DNA of 8,294 nucleotides from Thermodesulfatator sp. (GTDB taxonomy: Bacteria; Desulfobacterota; Dissulfuribacteria; Dissulfuribacterales; QOAL01), in the NCBI GenBank assembly GCA_003978135.1, contig QOAL01000157.1, positions 1-8,294 on the forward strand. The letters run 5' to 3'. The notes below the pieces were generated by a model. That model was not told the DNA's origin. It worked only from the letters and a program-made list of their open reading frames with translations, and did not search any database. This document shows, piece by piece, positions 1 through 7,375 of the stretch. The translations under genes were made by a program, and so were the position numbers. The stretch's first letter is position 1, and every line of letters begins with the position of its first letter.

Positions 1-370
1 TAAAGTGAAAGGATGAGAGAAAATTACCGTTAAATCAATTCATATTGAAAACGTAAGGCCCTGTCCCCAACCTCCTGTTTCAATTCCGAAGTTATTTGAA
101 CACGAAAACATTTCAATTGCGAACAAACATACAGTGGGCTCTTCCAAGCAAAGAAAGCGTTATCGTATGCGCTTGGCACCAAAACAGCCCGCACAAAGGA
201 ATGATAGCCGTTTTCCCAAGGGCACGGAGAAGTCAAGAAATCCATCCTTCACTTGACTCTTTATTGCAATAATGATATGCATCAAATCCCTGAAAGGTTT
301 GGCCGATTGGATTCGTAATGCGGCCAGCAGGGGAAATTCGTAATCAATTGCCCAAAAGGCATTTTGTCAG
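1..370. other. Region without a supportable gene
   Basis: I see no convincing gene here on either strand. All three plus frames meet a stop within the first 15 bases, so no gene runs in from the left edge on that strand. A 71-codon minus-strand frame (30-245) has no recognisable domain, and its only ribosome-binding-like bases lie against the ATG. Small repeats are visible: ATTCGTAAT occurs twice (311-319 and 336-344), and GGCCG/CGGCC could pair across about 300-325. A strong plus-strand terminator follows at 371-403, so some plus-strand transcript, possibly non-coding, probably ends here. Confidence 0.5.
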
Positions 371-403
371 GGCCCTGACATTTACAGTGTCAGGGCCTTT
401 TTT
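371..403 (+). terminator. Rho-independent terminator
   Basis: A perfect 10-bp GC-rich stem (GGCCCTGACA at 371-380 with TGTCAGGGCC at 388-397) encloses a 7-nt loop and is followed at once by six T (398-403). The T run exists only on the plus strand, so it stops plus-strand transcription entering from the left. No coding gene in the window uses it. It also separates the rpoZ operon from upstream transcription. Confidence 0.88.
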
Positions 404-542
404 ATCCTGCCGATAAATATAAAAAACATCCTTTGCGTTTGAGTATTACCACTTCTCGTTTTGAAAAATTCTTAAATCTGGACTGCTCCTTAGTTTAGGA
501 TGTTGTTATCAAACCGTAAGAGGCGACTTTCAAATAATAGGA

Positions 543-572
543 TTGCACAGGGGCGCATAAACATTATATAAT
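543..572 (+). promoter_or_regulatory. Probable sigma70-type promoter of the rpoZ operon
   Basis: A TATAAT box at 567-572 is a perfect match to the -10 consensus. It lies 18 bp after TTGCAC (543-548), a weaker -35 element. Transcription would start near 579, leaving a leader of about 30 nt before rpoZ. Its place between the upstream terminator and the first gene of the operon supports the call. The -35 match is only partial, so the promoter is inferred from the -10 box and the context. Confidence 0.6.
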
Positions 573-601
573 TAATGATTTGTGAAATGAAAAATTTTCC
601 C

Positions 602-607
602 AGGAGG
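602..607 (+). promoter_or_regulatory. Ribosome binding site of rpoZ
   Basis: A full AGGAGG lies 4 nt before the rpoZ ATG. It is a stronger Shine-Dalgarno sequence than those before dnaJ, moaC or galT, and it fixes the rpoZ start. Confidence 0.8.
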
Positions 608-611
608 AACC

Positions 612-872
612 ATGGCAAGAGTAACGGTTGAAGACTGTTTGGAAAAGGTGCCTAACCGATTTATGTTGGTACATTTGACAATAGAACGTGTTAAACAATT
701 GAGAAAAGGGGCTCCGCCCCTGGTCAAAAGCAAAAACAAGGAAATTGTTCAGGCACTCAGGGAGATAGCTGCGGGCAAGGTAACCTTTGAAAATCTTGAG
801 CAGCTTGCCAAGGAAGCTGAAGAACAGAGGATAATGGAAGCACTGAAGCTTGAGGCAGACAGGAACAGTTAA
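612..872 (+). CDS. rpoZ: DNA-directed RNA polymerase omega subunit
   Basis: Omega is the small RNA polymerase subunit that clamps the C-terminal part of beta-prime and helps core assembly. The 86-residue product has the family's N-terminal pattern: [13 protein letters not shown], then NRFMLV and a basic helix ending in VKQLRKGA, followed by a short acidic C-terminal helix. In E. coli the N-terminal MARVTV residues of omega help form ppGpp site 1 with beta-prime. The same six residues are kept here, so that site is probably present. It is the first gene of a tight operon, 6 nt before dnaJ, with a strong AGGAGG ribosome binding site. The length is normal for the shorter omega proteins. Identification is secure. 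Confidence 0.95.
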   Translation: MARVTVEDCLEKVPNRFMLVHLTIERVKQLRKGAPPLVKSKNKEIVQALREIAAGKVTFENLEQLAKEAEEQRIMEALKLEADRNS

Positions 873-1991
<1,119 letters not shown>

Positions 1992-1992
1992 G

Positions 1993-2475
1993 ATGACTTC
2001 AGAATTTAGTCATTTGGACAATCTAGGACACGCAACCATGGTGGATGTTTCAGCCAAGAAAATAACCACCAGGAGGGCCGTGGCTTCGGGAAAAGTCCTC
2101 CTCAACAAAAACACCTTCAAAATGCTCACTGACAAAAGGATACCCAAAGGCGACGTACTGGCAACCGCCAGAATCGCAGGTATAATGGCTGCAAAAAAGG
2201 TGGGCAGTCTCATACCGCTTTGTCACCCACTTCCATTGGAGCACGTGGCCATTGAATTCCTGCTTTCTGAAGAACTGCCTGGCGTAGAAATCGTGGCAAC
2301 GGCATCCATATCTGCGAAAACCGGTGTTGAAATGGAGGCCATGACTGCAGTTTCAGTTGCTGCACTTACCATTTATGACATGTGCAAGGGCGTGGAAAAG
2401 GGTATCAGAATTACTGATATAATGTTAATGGAAAAAAGCGGCGGGAAAAGCGGCACCTGGAAGAGACGCGGTTAA
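1993..2475 (+). CDS. moaC: Cyclic pyranopterin monophosphate synthase MoaC
   Basis: MoaC acts with MoaA in the first step of molybdenum cofactor synthesis. It converts the MoaA product, 3',8-cyclo-7,8-dihydro-GTP, into cyclic pyranopterin monophosphate. The 160-residue protein matches the usual length. It keeps the MVDVSAK segment (16-22), PLCHPLPLEH (75-84), GVEMEAM (111-117) and the closing EKSGGKSG (147-154). Counterparts of the E. coli catalytic residues are present with an offset of one: K52, H78, E113, E115, D129 and K132. The frame is open further upstream, inside dnaJ, but the ATG at 1993 gives a normal N terminus, one base after the dnaJ stop. No other moa gene is in the window, so the pathway must be completed elsewhere. 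Confidence 0.95.
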   Translation: MTSEFSHLDNLGHATMVDVSAKKITTRRAVASGKVLLNKNTFKMLTDKRIPKGDVLATARIAGIMAAKKVGSLIPLCHPLPLEHVAIEFLLSEELPGVEIVATASISAKTGVEMEAMTAVSVAALTIYDMCKGVEKGIRITDIMLMEKSGGKSGTWKRRG

Positions 2476-2500
2476 CTAACGTGGATCTGACCAATTTTAC

Positions 2501-2506
2501 AGGAGG
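2501..2506 (+). promoter_or_regulatory. Ribosome binding site deciding the dksA start
   Basis: AGGAGG lies 6 nt before the ATG at 2513. A TTG in the same frame at 2507 touches this site directly and cannot be the start. The strong site within the 37-nt moaC-dksA gap may let dksA be translated independently of moaC. Confidence 0.8.
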
Positions 2507-2512
2507 TTGACA

Positions 2513-2875
2513 ATGGATGAAGCCCAGCTGGAATACTTTCGAGCATTACTGAATAAAAAACTTTCTGAGCTTCTCGGTGAAGCAGACAAGACCCTGGAAG
2601 AAATGACCTCAAGTGACGGCCAGGTACCAGATCCCACGGACAGGGCATCCCTTGAATCGGAAAGGAGCTTTGAACTCAGGATAAGGGACAGGGAAAGAAA
2701 ACTTATTAAAAAAATCCGCAAGGCCATTGAGCGTATCGATGACGGAACCTATGGGATATGTGAAGACTGTGGCGAAGACATAGGTTTCAAAAGGCTTGAA
2801 GCACGCCCGGTCACCACGCTTTGCATAGAATGTAAATCAAAGCAGGAAAAAGAAGAAAAGGCCAAGGGCCTTTAA
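2513..2875 (+). CDS. dksA: RNA polymerase-binding transcription factor DksA
   Basis: DksA enters the RNA polymerase secondary channel. With ppGpp it represses rRNA and other stable-RNA promoters and activates amino-acid genes. The 120-residue product has a long coiled coil (about 4-75). The tip motif DPTDRA (40-45) matches the essential D..D.A tip of E. coli DksA. The block LRIRDRERKLIKKI (55-68) is strongly family-like. The four-cysteine zinc finger is complete: C83, C86, C104 and C107. With omega it completes the protein side of both ppGpp sites on the polymerase, and both come from one operon here. It is somewhat shorter than the 151-residue E. coli protein, mainly at the N terminus, as is usual in this lineage. 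Identification is secure. Confidence 0.94.
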   Translation: MDEAQLEYFRALLNKKLSELLGEADKTLEEMTSSDGQVPDPTDRASLESERSFELRIRDRERKLIKKIRKAIERIDDGTYGICEDCGEDIGFKRLEARPVTTLCIECKSKQEKEEKAKGL

Positions 2876-2899
2876 TACTGCCCTTAAGGCTGCTTTCTC

Positions 2900-3913
2900 A
2901 TGCCAGAACTCAGACGGGACCCGATAATAGGCCGGTGGGTCATCATAGCCCAGGAACGGGGCAAGAGACCATACGACTTTATCATTGAAAAGGACAAGGC
3001 CAAGGGAGGGTTCTGTCCCCTATGTCCCGGTAATGAAAAAACTACACCGCCTGAAGTTCTTGCCTACGGCAGGCCATATCATGACCCCAATGGGCCTGGC
3101 TGGAAACTCCGAGTGGTGCCCAACAAGTATCCTGCCCTGATTATTGAAGGCGAGCTGGATAAAAGAGGGGAAGGCATTTATGACAAGATGAATGGCATTG
3201 GTGCCCACGAAGTCATAGTCGAAACCCCAAAGCATCATGAAACCATCTCCACCATGCCCCTGGAACAGCTTCAATTGGTCTTTATGGCATATAAAGACAG
3301 AATAATAGATCTTGCCAGGGACAAGAGGTTCAAATATATCATCGTTTTTAAAAATTTCGGCAAGGCGGCAGGGGCTTCCCTGGAACATTCCCACTCCCAG
3401 CTCATAGCGCTTCCCATCGTACCCCAGCTGATACAGGAAGAACTGGACGGGTGCAAGAAATATTTTGATTACAAGGAACGCTGTGTATTTTGTGATATAA
3501 TAAGACAGGAAAGGCAGCAAAATCTAAGGGTAGTCTGTGAAAATGAAGAATTCATCACCATTTGTCCATTTGCTCCCAGGTCTCCATTTGAGATGTGGGT
3601 TATGCCTAAACGCCATCAATCCAGATTTGTTTCCATCGATGATCACCAGGCCTCAAGCCTTACCCGACATTTTTCACTGACCATGAAAAAGCTCAATGCC
3701 ATTTTGCCAAATGTTCCTTATAATTTCATGCTTCACACAGCACCTCTTACAGACTTTGGGCTGGAACACTTTCACTGGCACATTGAGATAATGCCCAAGG
3801 TAAATACCGTGGCCGGATTTGAATGGGGCACGGGTTTTTACATAAACACTACACCGCCGGAAGAATCCGCTCGTATTCTCAGGGACTCAAATCCAAAACA
3901 AGAGGGGGAATAG
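2900..3913 (+). CDS. galT: Galactose-1-phosphate uridylyltransferase family protein
   Basis: This family, of the HIT superfamily, swaps a nucleotidyl group between a UDP- (or ADP-) sugar and a sugar 1-phosphate through a covalent histidine-nucleotide intermediate. The 337-residue protein has two HIT-like halves. Visible are the first zinc pair CPLC (C39/C42), VVPNKYPA (72-79), and HEVIVETPKHH (103-113). The catalytic HSHSQ is at 163-167, with H165 the expected nucleophile. A second CVFC (C195/C198) and the closing HFHWHIEIMPK (290-300) follow. The active site reads HSHSQ where the E. coli enzyme has HPHGQ. No galK, galE or galM lies nearby, so galactose breakdown is not shown. A relative acting on glucose-1-phosphate, such as an ADP-glucose phosphorylase, is an alternative. 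It sits 24 nt after dksA and abuts the next gene. Confidence 0.85.
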   Translation: MPELRRDPIIGRWVIIAQERGKRPYDFIIEKDKAKGGFCPLCPGNEKTTPPEVLAYGRPYHDPNGPGWKLRVVPNKYPALIIEGELDKRGEGIYDKMNGIGAHEVIVETPKHHETISTMPLEQLQLVFMAYKDRIIDLARDKRFKYIIVFKNFGKAAGASLEHSHSQLIALPIVPQLIQEELDGCKKYFDYKERCVFCDIIRQERQQNLRVVCENEEFITICPFAPRSPFEMWVMPKRHQSRFVSIDDHQASSLTRHFSLTMKKLNAILPNVPYNFMLHTAPLTDFGLEHFHWHIEIMPKVNTVAGFEWGTGFYINTTPPEESARILRDSNPKQEGE

Positions 3914-4279
3914 ATGGATAGTGACAAAAAAAAGATCTTGGTAGTAGATGATGAAGAAAGTATTCATCTCCTTTACAGGGAAGAACTGGAAGATGAAGGC
4001 TACCAGGTAATCTCGGCCATGAATGGCGAGGACGCCCTTAAACTTTTTGAGTCAGAACAGCCGGATCTGGTAATTCTGGACATAAATATGCCGGGAATGG
4101 ACGGGATAGAGGTCCTAAGACAGATGAAACAGATGAAACCCAATGTACCGGTTATTCTGAGTTCGGCTTATCCTGAATATAAACAGGATCTGGCATCCTG
4201 GGCATCTGACGACTACATTGTCAAGTCCTTTAATCTTGACGAACTCAAGGCCTCTGTAAAGAGGCATCTGCAGGGCTAA
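3914..4279 (+). CDS. Single-domain response regulator (CheY-like receiver)
   Basis: The 121-residue protein is a stand-alone receiver domain with no DNA-binding or enzyme output, so it probably acts by protein contact or as a phosphorelay step. The acidic pocket is D12/D13, the phospho-acceptor is D56 in LVILDINMPGMDG, the switch Ser/Thr is in LSSAYPE (82-88), and the conserved Lys is K104. The residue after this Lys is Ser instead of the usual cis-Pro of the 'KPF' motif. The 'SSAYPEYKQDLASWASDDYIVKS' style is typical of Desulfobacterota receivers. Its ATG follows the galT stop directly, and the purine-rich end of galT (3902-3909) serves as ribosome binding site. Its stop overlaps by 4 nt the stop of the convergent PilZ-kinase-like gene. 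Its kinase partner is unknown; the neighbour appears unable to phosphorylate it. Confidence 0.88.
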   Translation: MDSDKKKILVVDDEESIHLLYREELEDEGYQVISAMNGEDALKLFESEQPDLVILDINMPGMDGIEVLRQMKQMKPNVPVILSSAYPEYKQDLASWASDDYIVKSFNLDELKASVKRHLQG

Positions 4280-4308
4280 TCAACAAAGGATTCCTCCTGC
4301 TCTTTTTT
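4270..4308 (+). terminator. Possible terminator of the rpoZ-dnaJ-moaC-dksA-galT-receiver operon
   Basis: GCAGG (4270-4274) can pair with CCTGC (4296-4300), plus a possible G-T pair inside. The hairpin is followed on the plus strand by TCTTTTTT (4301-4308). The loop is long (about 20 nt) and the stem short, so this is a weak candidate. If real, it spans the two overlapping stop codons and lies within the 3' end of the minus-strand gene. No T run exists in the minus direction. Confidence 0.35.
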
Positions 4309-5742
4309 CACACGGAAGGTAATTGTCTGACATCCATTGCTGCCTGATGTCTTGATGGAAACTCCATATTTCTCTCTTAAGATTTCAAGTATTCCCAGCC
4401 CTATTTCCTTTTCCAGTGGAATCTTGAGAGCCCTTGCATTATGGGATACAGACAGGAGGACATACTCATCCTGCACGTCAGTGGTAACCACCATCTCCTT
4501 CCTGGACAGGGATTTCATCTCTTTTAGGATAATCTGGAACAGGGCTATGAGCGCATTGAGCCAGTCAAAGTAGTCCCCCTTGAATTCTGGAAGGTCTTTT
4601 TTAAAATTCAGACGCACATTGACTTTACGGAAGGAAGATTTGGGCTTCAATACCACGAGGGTTTCATCCACCAGCTTGTTGAAGGAAATGGTTTTCTCCA
4701 TGGAACCAAGCTTTTCTCTTTCCCTCCGCTTGGCTGCGACAGTACAAAATTCAGTAATCTGATCTACCAGGCCGCTTATTATATTCAACTCCCTGAGCCA
4801 ATCATCAGCTGAGCCTGGGCTTTCTGAGCCTTTAACGCTGTTCATTTTCATGGTTAGAAGATCAAGCCTTCCTACCACAGCAGACAGAGGACTGATAAGA
4901 TCTTCCAGTAATTCATCCACTATCTGCCCCATGATCAGAAATTTGTATTGACTCCAGAGGGCGTTATTTTTTTCTTTAATTTTTTCCTTGAGCTGGCACA
5001 GGGCCGTAACGTCCTTAATCTGCACCAGGACCATCTGCTGCCCTGGCCCAAGTGTCAGAGGCATGAAGTTTACGTTGAAATACCTGTTTTCCTCAGGTCC
5101 CTGCCCGGATCGTTCCAAAGACAGGGCACTGAAATGCAGTGGTTTATTATTGAAGAAACATTTGGATATGGCCTTGTTAAGGTCAAAATCCTCTCCGGCA
5201 AGCTGTTTCAGGATGGTGGGAGCACTACCTATTTTTTCCCCCCGCAGCAGCTTGGGATCGCATGGTAAAAAATATTGATTTGAACTAATAGCCAATATCC
5301 TTAGATCCGCATCAACTAAGATGGAGGAATCAGGCAGGCCATCCAGCAGTGACTGGAAAAAAGGGGCATTCAGCAAGCTATCTCTGGATGATAGCATGAA
5401 TAGAAGGTAGCTGAGCACATCTTCTATCCTGTTCTCAAAGGCAATGCCTGTCCGGATCTTATCCTGGTCTTTCTCCGTCCAGATCACCCGTCCTTCTACT
5501 CGCGCCGGGGCAGGTCCTGCATCTCTTGTAGGGGCAATAAACTGGATCTTGCTGCCCGAGGAAATGTCTGTCTCTGGTGTAAGTATCTTGAGACCATAGG
5601 GGGAAATATCCATGGTTAAAGCAGCCTGTTGTTCTTTATTGGAATTGGCCTTGAAATAGACCGGTATCTGTACAGGCAGCCTTGGATATTTTCGTCGCTC
5701 CCTGGCAACAGAGTGTGCCGATTTCTCTTCTTGTGCAGGCAT
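4276..5742 (-). CDS. PilZ-PAS protein with a degenerate histidine-kinase core
   Basis: The 488-residue product has no membrane segment, so it is probably cytosolic. An N-terminal PilZ domain (about 14-115) keeps both c-di-GMP motifs: RKYPR (17-21) and DISPYG (45-50). A PAS-like domain follows (about 127-247), then a short coiled coil and a kinase-like DHp/ATPase region (about 265-480). The core is abnormal. The H-box reads LLEDLISPLSAV (278-289), placing E280 where the phospho-accepting His belongs. The N-box Asn appears replaced by Lys (about 407). The G1 DxGxG reads SHNARAL (433-439), and only GLG (448-450) of the later glycine box remains. It is therefore probably a pseudokinase. The frame is open to 5970, but the added 76 residues cross hairpins and a T run and look non-coding, so I chose the ATG just before the PilZ domain. 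AAGGA lies about 11 nt upstream. Confidence 0.8.
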   Translation of the reverse strand: MPAQEEKSAHSVARERRKYPRLPVQIPVYFKANSNKEQQAALTMDISPYGLKILTPETDISSGSKIQFIAPTRDAGPAPARVEGRVIWTEKDQDKIRTGIAFENRIEDVLSYLLFMLSSRDSLLNAPFFQSLLDGLPDSSILVDADLRILAISSNQYFLPCDPKLLRGEKIGSAPTILKQLAGEDFDLNKAISKCFFNNKPLHFSALSLERSGQGPEENRYFNVNFMPLTLGPGQQMVLVQIKDVTALCQLKEKIKEKNNALWSQYKFLIMGQIVDELLEDLISPLSAVVGRLDLLTMKMNSVKGSESPGSADDWLRELNIISGLVDQITEFCTVAAKRREREKLGSMEKTISFNKLVDETLVVLKPKSSFRKVNVRLNFKKDLPEFKGDYFDWLNALIALFQIILKEMKSLSRKEMVVTTDVQDEYVLLSVSHNARALKIPLEKEIGLGILEILREKYGVSIKTSGSNGCQTITFRVKKEQEESFVD

Positions 5743-5783
5743 GTAGAGAGTTGTCCTTTCTGGCTTTTTCTTTAAATAAATGC

Positions 5784-5819
5784 AAAAAAAGCTCCAAAAA
5801 TATTCTTGAAATATTGGAG
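5784..5819 (-). terminator. Terminator-like hairpin in the leader of the PilZ gene
   Basis: Read on the minus strand, CTCCAA (5819-5814) pairs with TTGGAG (5797-5792). An inner AATA/TATT pairing is set off by a 3-nt bulge. Seven T follow one base later (5790-5784). It ends 41 nt before the PilZ gene start, so it could end a short transcript from the gap or act as an attenuator. The stem is AT-rich and only moderately strong. Confidence 0.4.
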
Positions 5820-5863
5820 GATAACCTTTGTTTATGGGATTAAAATCGAATGCTTGCGAAATA

Positions 5864-5880
5864 GGGTAAAGATTTTTCCC
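5864..5880. repeat. GGG-N11-CCC inverted repeat upstream of the PilZ gene
   Basis: GGGTAAAGATTTTTCCC is a 17-bp imperfect dyad with one mismatch in its seven-base arms. Its length and arms resemble the dyad at 7376-7392 upstream of the sigma54 activator, suggesting a shared binding site. Confidence 0.45.
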
Positions 5881-5887
5881 TTTCAGG

Positions 5888-5901
5888 GGAAAATATTTTC
5901 C
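5888..5901. repeat. Perfect 14-bp palindrome upstream of the PilZ gene
   Basis: GGAAAATATTTTCC is a perfect palindrome. It differs by one base per arm reading from GGAAATATTTTTCC (7295-7308), which lies at the likely transcription start of the sigma54 activator. It is a candidate operator. Confidence 0.55.
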
Positions 5902-5917
5902 TGTGATTGAGAAAAAA

Positions 5918-5931
5918 AGGGAACATTCCCT
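5918..5931. repeat. AGGGAA-N2-TTCCCT inverted repeat
   Basis: AGGGAACATTCCCT has perfect six-base arms. On the minus strand it is followed by seven T, so a weak terminator for the upstream transcript is an alternative reading. Its arms match the GGRAA arms of the neighbouring dyads. Confidence 0.45.
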
Positions 5932-6182
5932 GTTTGTCCTTATAGCCTGAGGACGAGAAATTTCTTTCAAGATTTGCCAAAAGCCGCTTGCAGGCTACTT
6001 GCTCTTTTCGGATGCATTGCTCAGCAATCGTACAAACTTGAGTGCGGTAAAAACCGGCTTCCACCTGGGTGAAATCCTGCAGGAGATGTCTCGTCACTGT
6101 TCAAATGCGTGCCCGTAATGAATAAGAGATAGGACCTTGTTCCAGTCTCACGAAAGTGACAGGCAGTGGTCCCGAATAGGGA

Positions 6183-7256
6183 TCAACTTCTTGGTATGGT
6201 TACCTGGATACTGTTAGTTAAAAATTCTCCCGGCTCAACATTGATCCCATAATCTCTTATCTTATAAAGTATGGCCTTGTAGCTGATTTGGAGTAATTTG
6301 GCCGCATCTCTTTTATTGCCAGCAGTCCTCCTGAGGGCCTCTTCTATTACTACTTTTTCAGCCCGGGCCTGTGCCTTTTTCTTTATATCCTTTAGGGAAG
6401 GAAAATTATCACTCAGGCCCTTGGTGACATCTGATATAATGGAATCGAGAAGATACTCCTCGTGGTCCCAATCTTTGTCAGGGGCGACTGCGTCCACGCC
6501 CCTTAAATTTTTGGATTCCAGTTCCTCTATTACCGGTTGTTCATCCCCCAAGACCATGAGTTTCTGGATATAATTTTCCAGCTCTCGTACATTGCCCGGC
6601 CAGTGATATTTGGAGAAACAGTCAAACAGCTCCTGTGAAAGCCGAAGATCCGCTGGGTTTCGATTCAGGGAAGTCATGTACTTTTCCAGGAAATGATTTA
6701 CCAGGAGGGGGATATCCTCCTTTCGTTCTCTAAGTGGAGGCACTTTTATTTTGATAATGTTGATCCTGTAAAAGAGGTCTTCCCTGAAATGGCCCTTTTG
6801 GATATCAACTTCTAGATCATGGTGGGTTGCACATATCACCCACACATCCACCTTTACATCCCTGATGCCGCCCACTCGGCAAAATTCTGAGTCTTGCAGT
6901 ACCTGGAGGAGCTTTGCCTGGAGACTCAAGGACATATCCCCTATTTCATCAAGGAAGATAGCCCCCTTATCGGCAATTTCAAATTTTCCGGGCTTTGCCT
7001 CTGAAGCGCCGGTAAAGGCCCCTTTTTCATAGCCAAAGAGTTCACTTTCCAGTAACTCACCAGGCAGTGCGGCACAATTAACCTTTACAAAAGGCTTGGT
7101 GGATCGGTTTGATTGGCCATGCAGACTTCTGGCAACCAGTTCTTTGCCCACTCCACTCTCGCCACAAACAAGTACGTTCAGGCCGGTATCTGCTACTTGC
7201 TTTATTAAATTTTTTAACCTCTGGATGGGCTGGCTACGGCCGATAATCAAATCCAT
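6183..7256 (-). CDS. Sigma54-dependent transcriptional activator lacking a sensor domain
   Basis: This 357-residue protein is an NtrC-family enhancer-binding protein, which uses ATP to remodel sigma54 RNA polymerase. The AAA+ domain begins almost at residue 1. Walker A is GESGVGKE (32-39). The sigma54-contacting GAFTGA loop is intact (79-84). Walker B is AIFLDE (99-104), the arginine-finger region FREDLFYRIN is at 157-166, and WPGNVREL is at 219-226. A linker leads to a Fis-type helix-turn-helix (about 300-337). No receiver, PAS or GAF domain precedes the core, as in PspF, so control probably comes from a partner protein or from expression level. The next in-frame stop upstream is close (about 7308), and no other start lies between. 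Its promoter region and that of the PilZ gene share dyads. hypB lies 188 bp upstream on the same strand, so hydrogenase control is conceivable. Confidence 0.92.
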   Translation of the reverse strand: MDLIIGRSQPIQRLKNLIKQVADTGLNVLVCGESGVGKELVARSLHGQSNRSTKPFVKVNCAALPGELLESELFGYEKGAFTGASEAKPGKFEIADKGAIFLDEIGDMSLSLQAKLLQVLQDSEFCRVGGIRDVKVDVWVICATHHDLEVDIQKGHFREDLFYRINIIKIKVPPLRERKEDIPLLVNHFLEKYMTSLNRNPADLRLSQELFDCFSKYHWPGNVRELENYIQKLMVLGDEQPVIEELESKNLRGVDAVAPDKDWDHEEYLLDSIISDVTKGLSDNFPSLKDIKKKAQARAEKVVIEEALRRTAGNKRDAAKLLQISYKAILYKIRDYGINVEPGEFLTNSIQVTIPRS

Positions 7257-7294
7257 GTAATATGCCTGTAAGGTTGAAATAGGGATACGACAAA

Positions 7295-7308
7295 GGAAAT
7301 ATTTTTCC
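7295..7308. repeat. Operator-like dyad at the activator promoter
   Basis: GGAAATATTTTTCC is a near-perfect 14-bp inverted repeat, almost the same as the palindrome at 5888-5901. It begins just after the proposed -10 box and covers the expected start of transcription, a typical position for repression, including autoregulation. Confidence 0.5.
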
Positions 7309-7309
7309 T

Positions 7310-7338
7310 ATTTTCACTCTAATATCAGAAAAAGTCAA
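7310..7338 (-). promoter_or_regulatory. Probable sigma70-type promoter of the sigma54 activator gene
   Basis: On the minus strand TTGACT (7338-7333, five of six consensus bases) lies 17 bp before GAAAAT (7315-7310, four of six). Transcription would start near 7303, about 47 nt before the ATG at 7256. I found no -24/-12 sigma54 promoter in this gap. The gene therefore probably does not depend on its own sigma54 activity for expression. Confidence 0.55.
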
Positions 7339-7375
7339 GCCTAAAACAGCCTAAACCAAAGCCAAGGAAATGATA

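Larger units (their letters stand above)
5743..6182 (-). other. 440-bp gap rich in inverted repeats
   Basis: This gap lies between the sigma54 activator and the PilZ gene. It holds no gene I can support. One minus-strand frame (5840-6097, 85 codons) opens with GTG right after a stop, has no ribosome binding site and shows no known domain. The side next to the PilZ gene is dense in dyads: 5864-5880, 5888-5901 and 5918-5931, plus a terminator-like hairpin at 5784-5819. The far side has GGACC (6132-6136), which can pair with GGTCC about 30 nt later around a TCAC-GAAA-GTGA tetraloop hairpin. A small RNA or a regulated leader is possible, but I recognise no known RNA family. Confidence 0.5.

Noticed and set aside
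30..245. 71-codon minus-strand open frame
   Set aside because: There is no known domain, the ribosome-binding-like bases touch the ATG, and it has no supporting neighbours. A small unknown protein cannot be excluded.
5944..5962. Hammerhead-ribozyme-like core (CTGAGGA followed by GAAA)
   Set aside because: No stem II separates the two core segments, so the fold cannot form.
5743..5970. 76-residue N-terminal extension of the PilZ protein
   Set aside because: The extension covers a palindrome and the hairpin with its T run, has no domain, and the internal ATG at 5742 starts just before the PilZ domain.
5840..6097. 85-codon minus-strand open frame in the gap
   Set aside because: It opens with GTG directly after a stop, lacks a ribosome binding site, and its second half translates the inverted repeats. 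Its middle looks helical, but not enough to call a gene.
6095..6182. Possible c-di-GMP riboswitch near the PilZ gene (GGGCACGCA on the minus strand, GAAA tetraloop)
   Set aside because: The conserved GGCAAACC and CGCAAAGCC segments of the GEMM class are missing, and the tetraloop is on the other strand.
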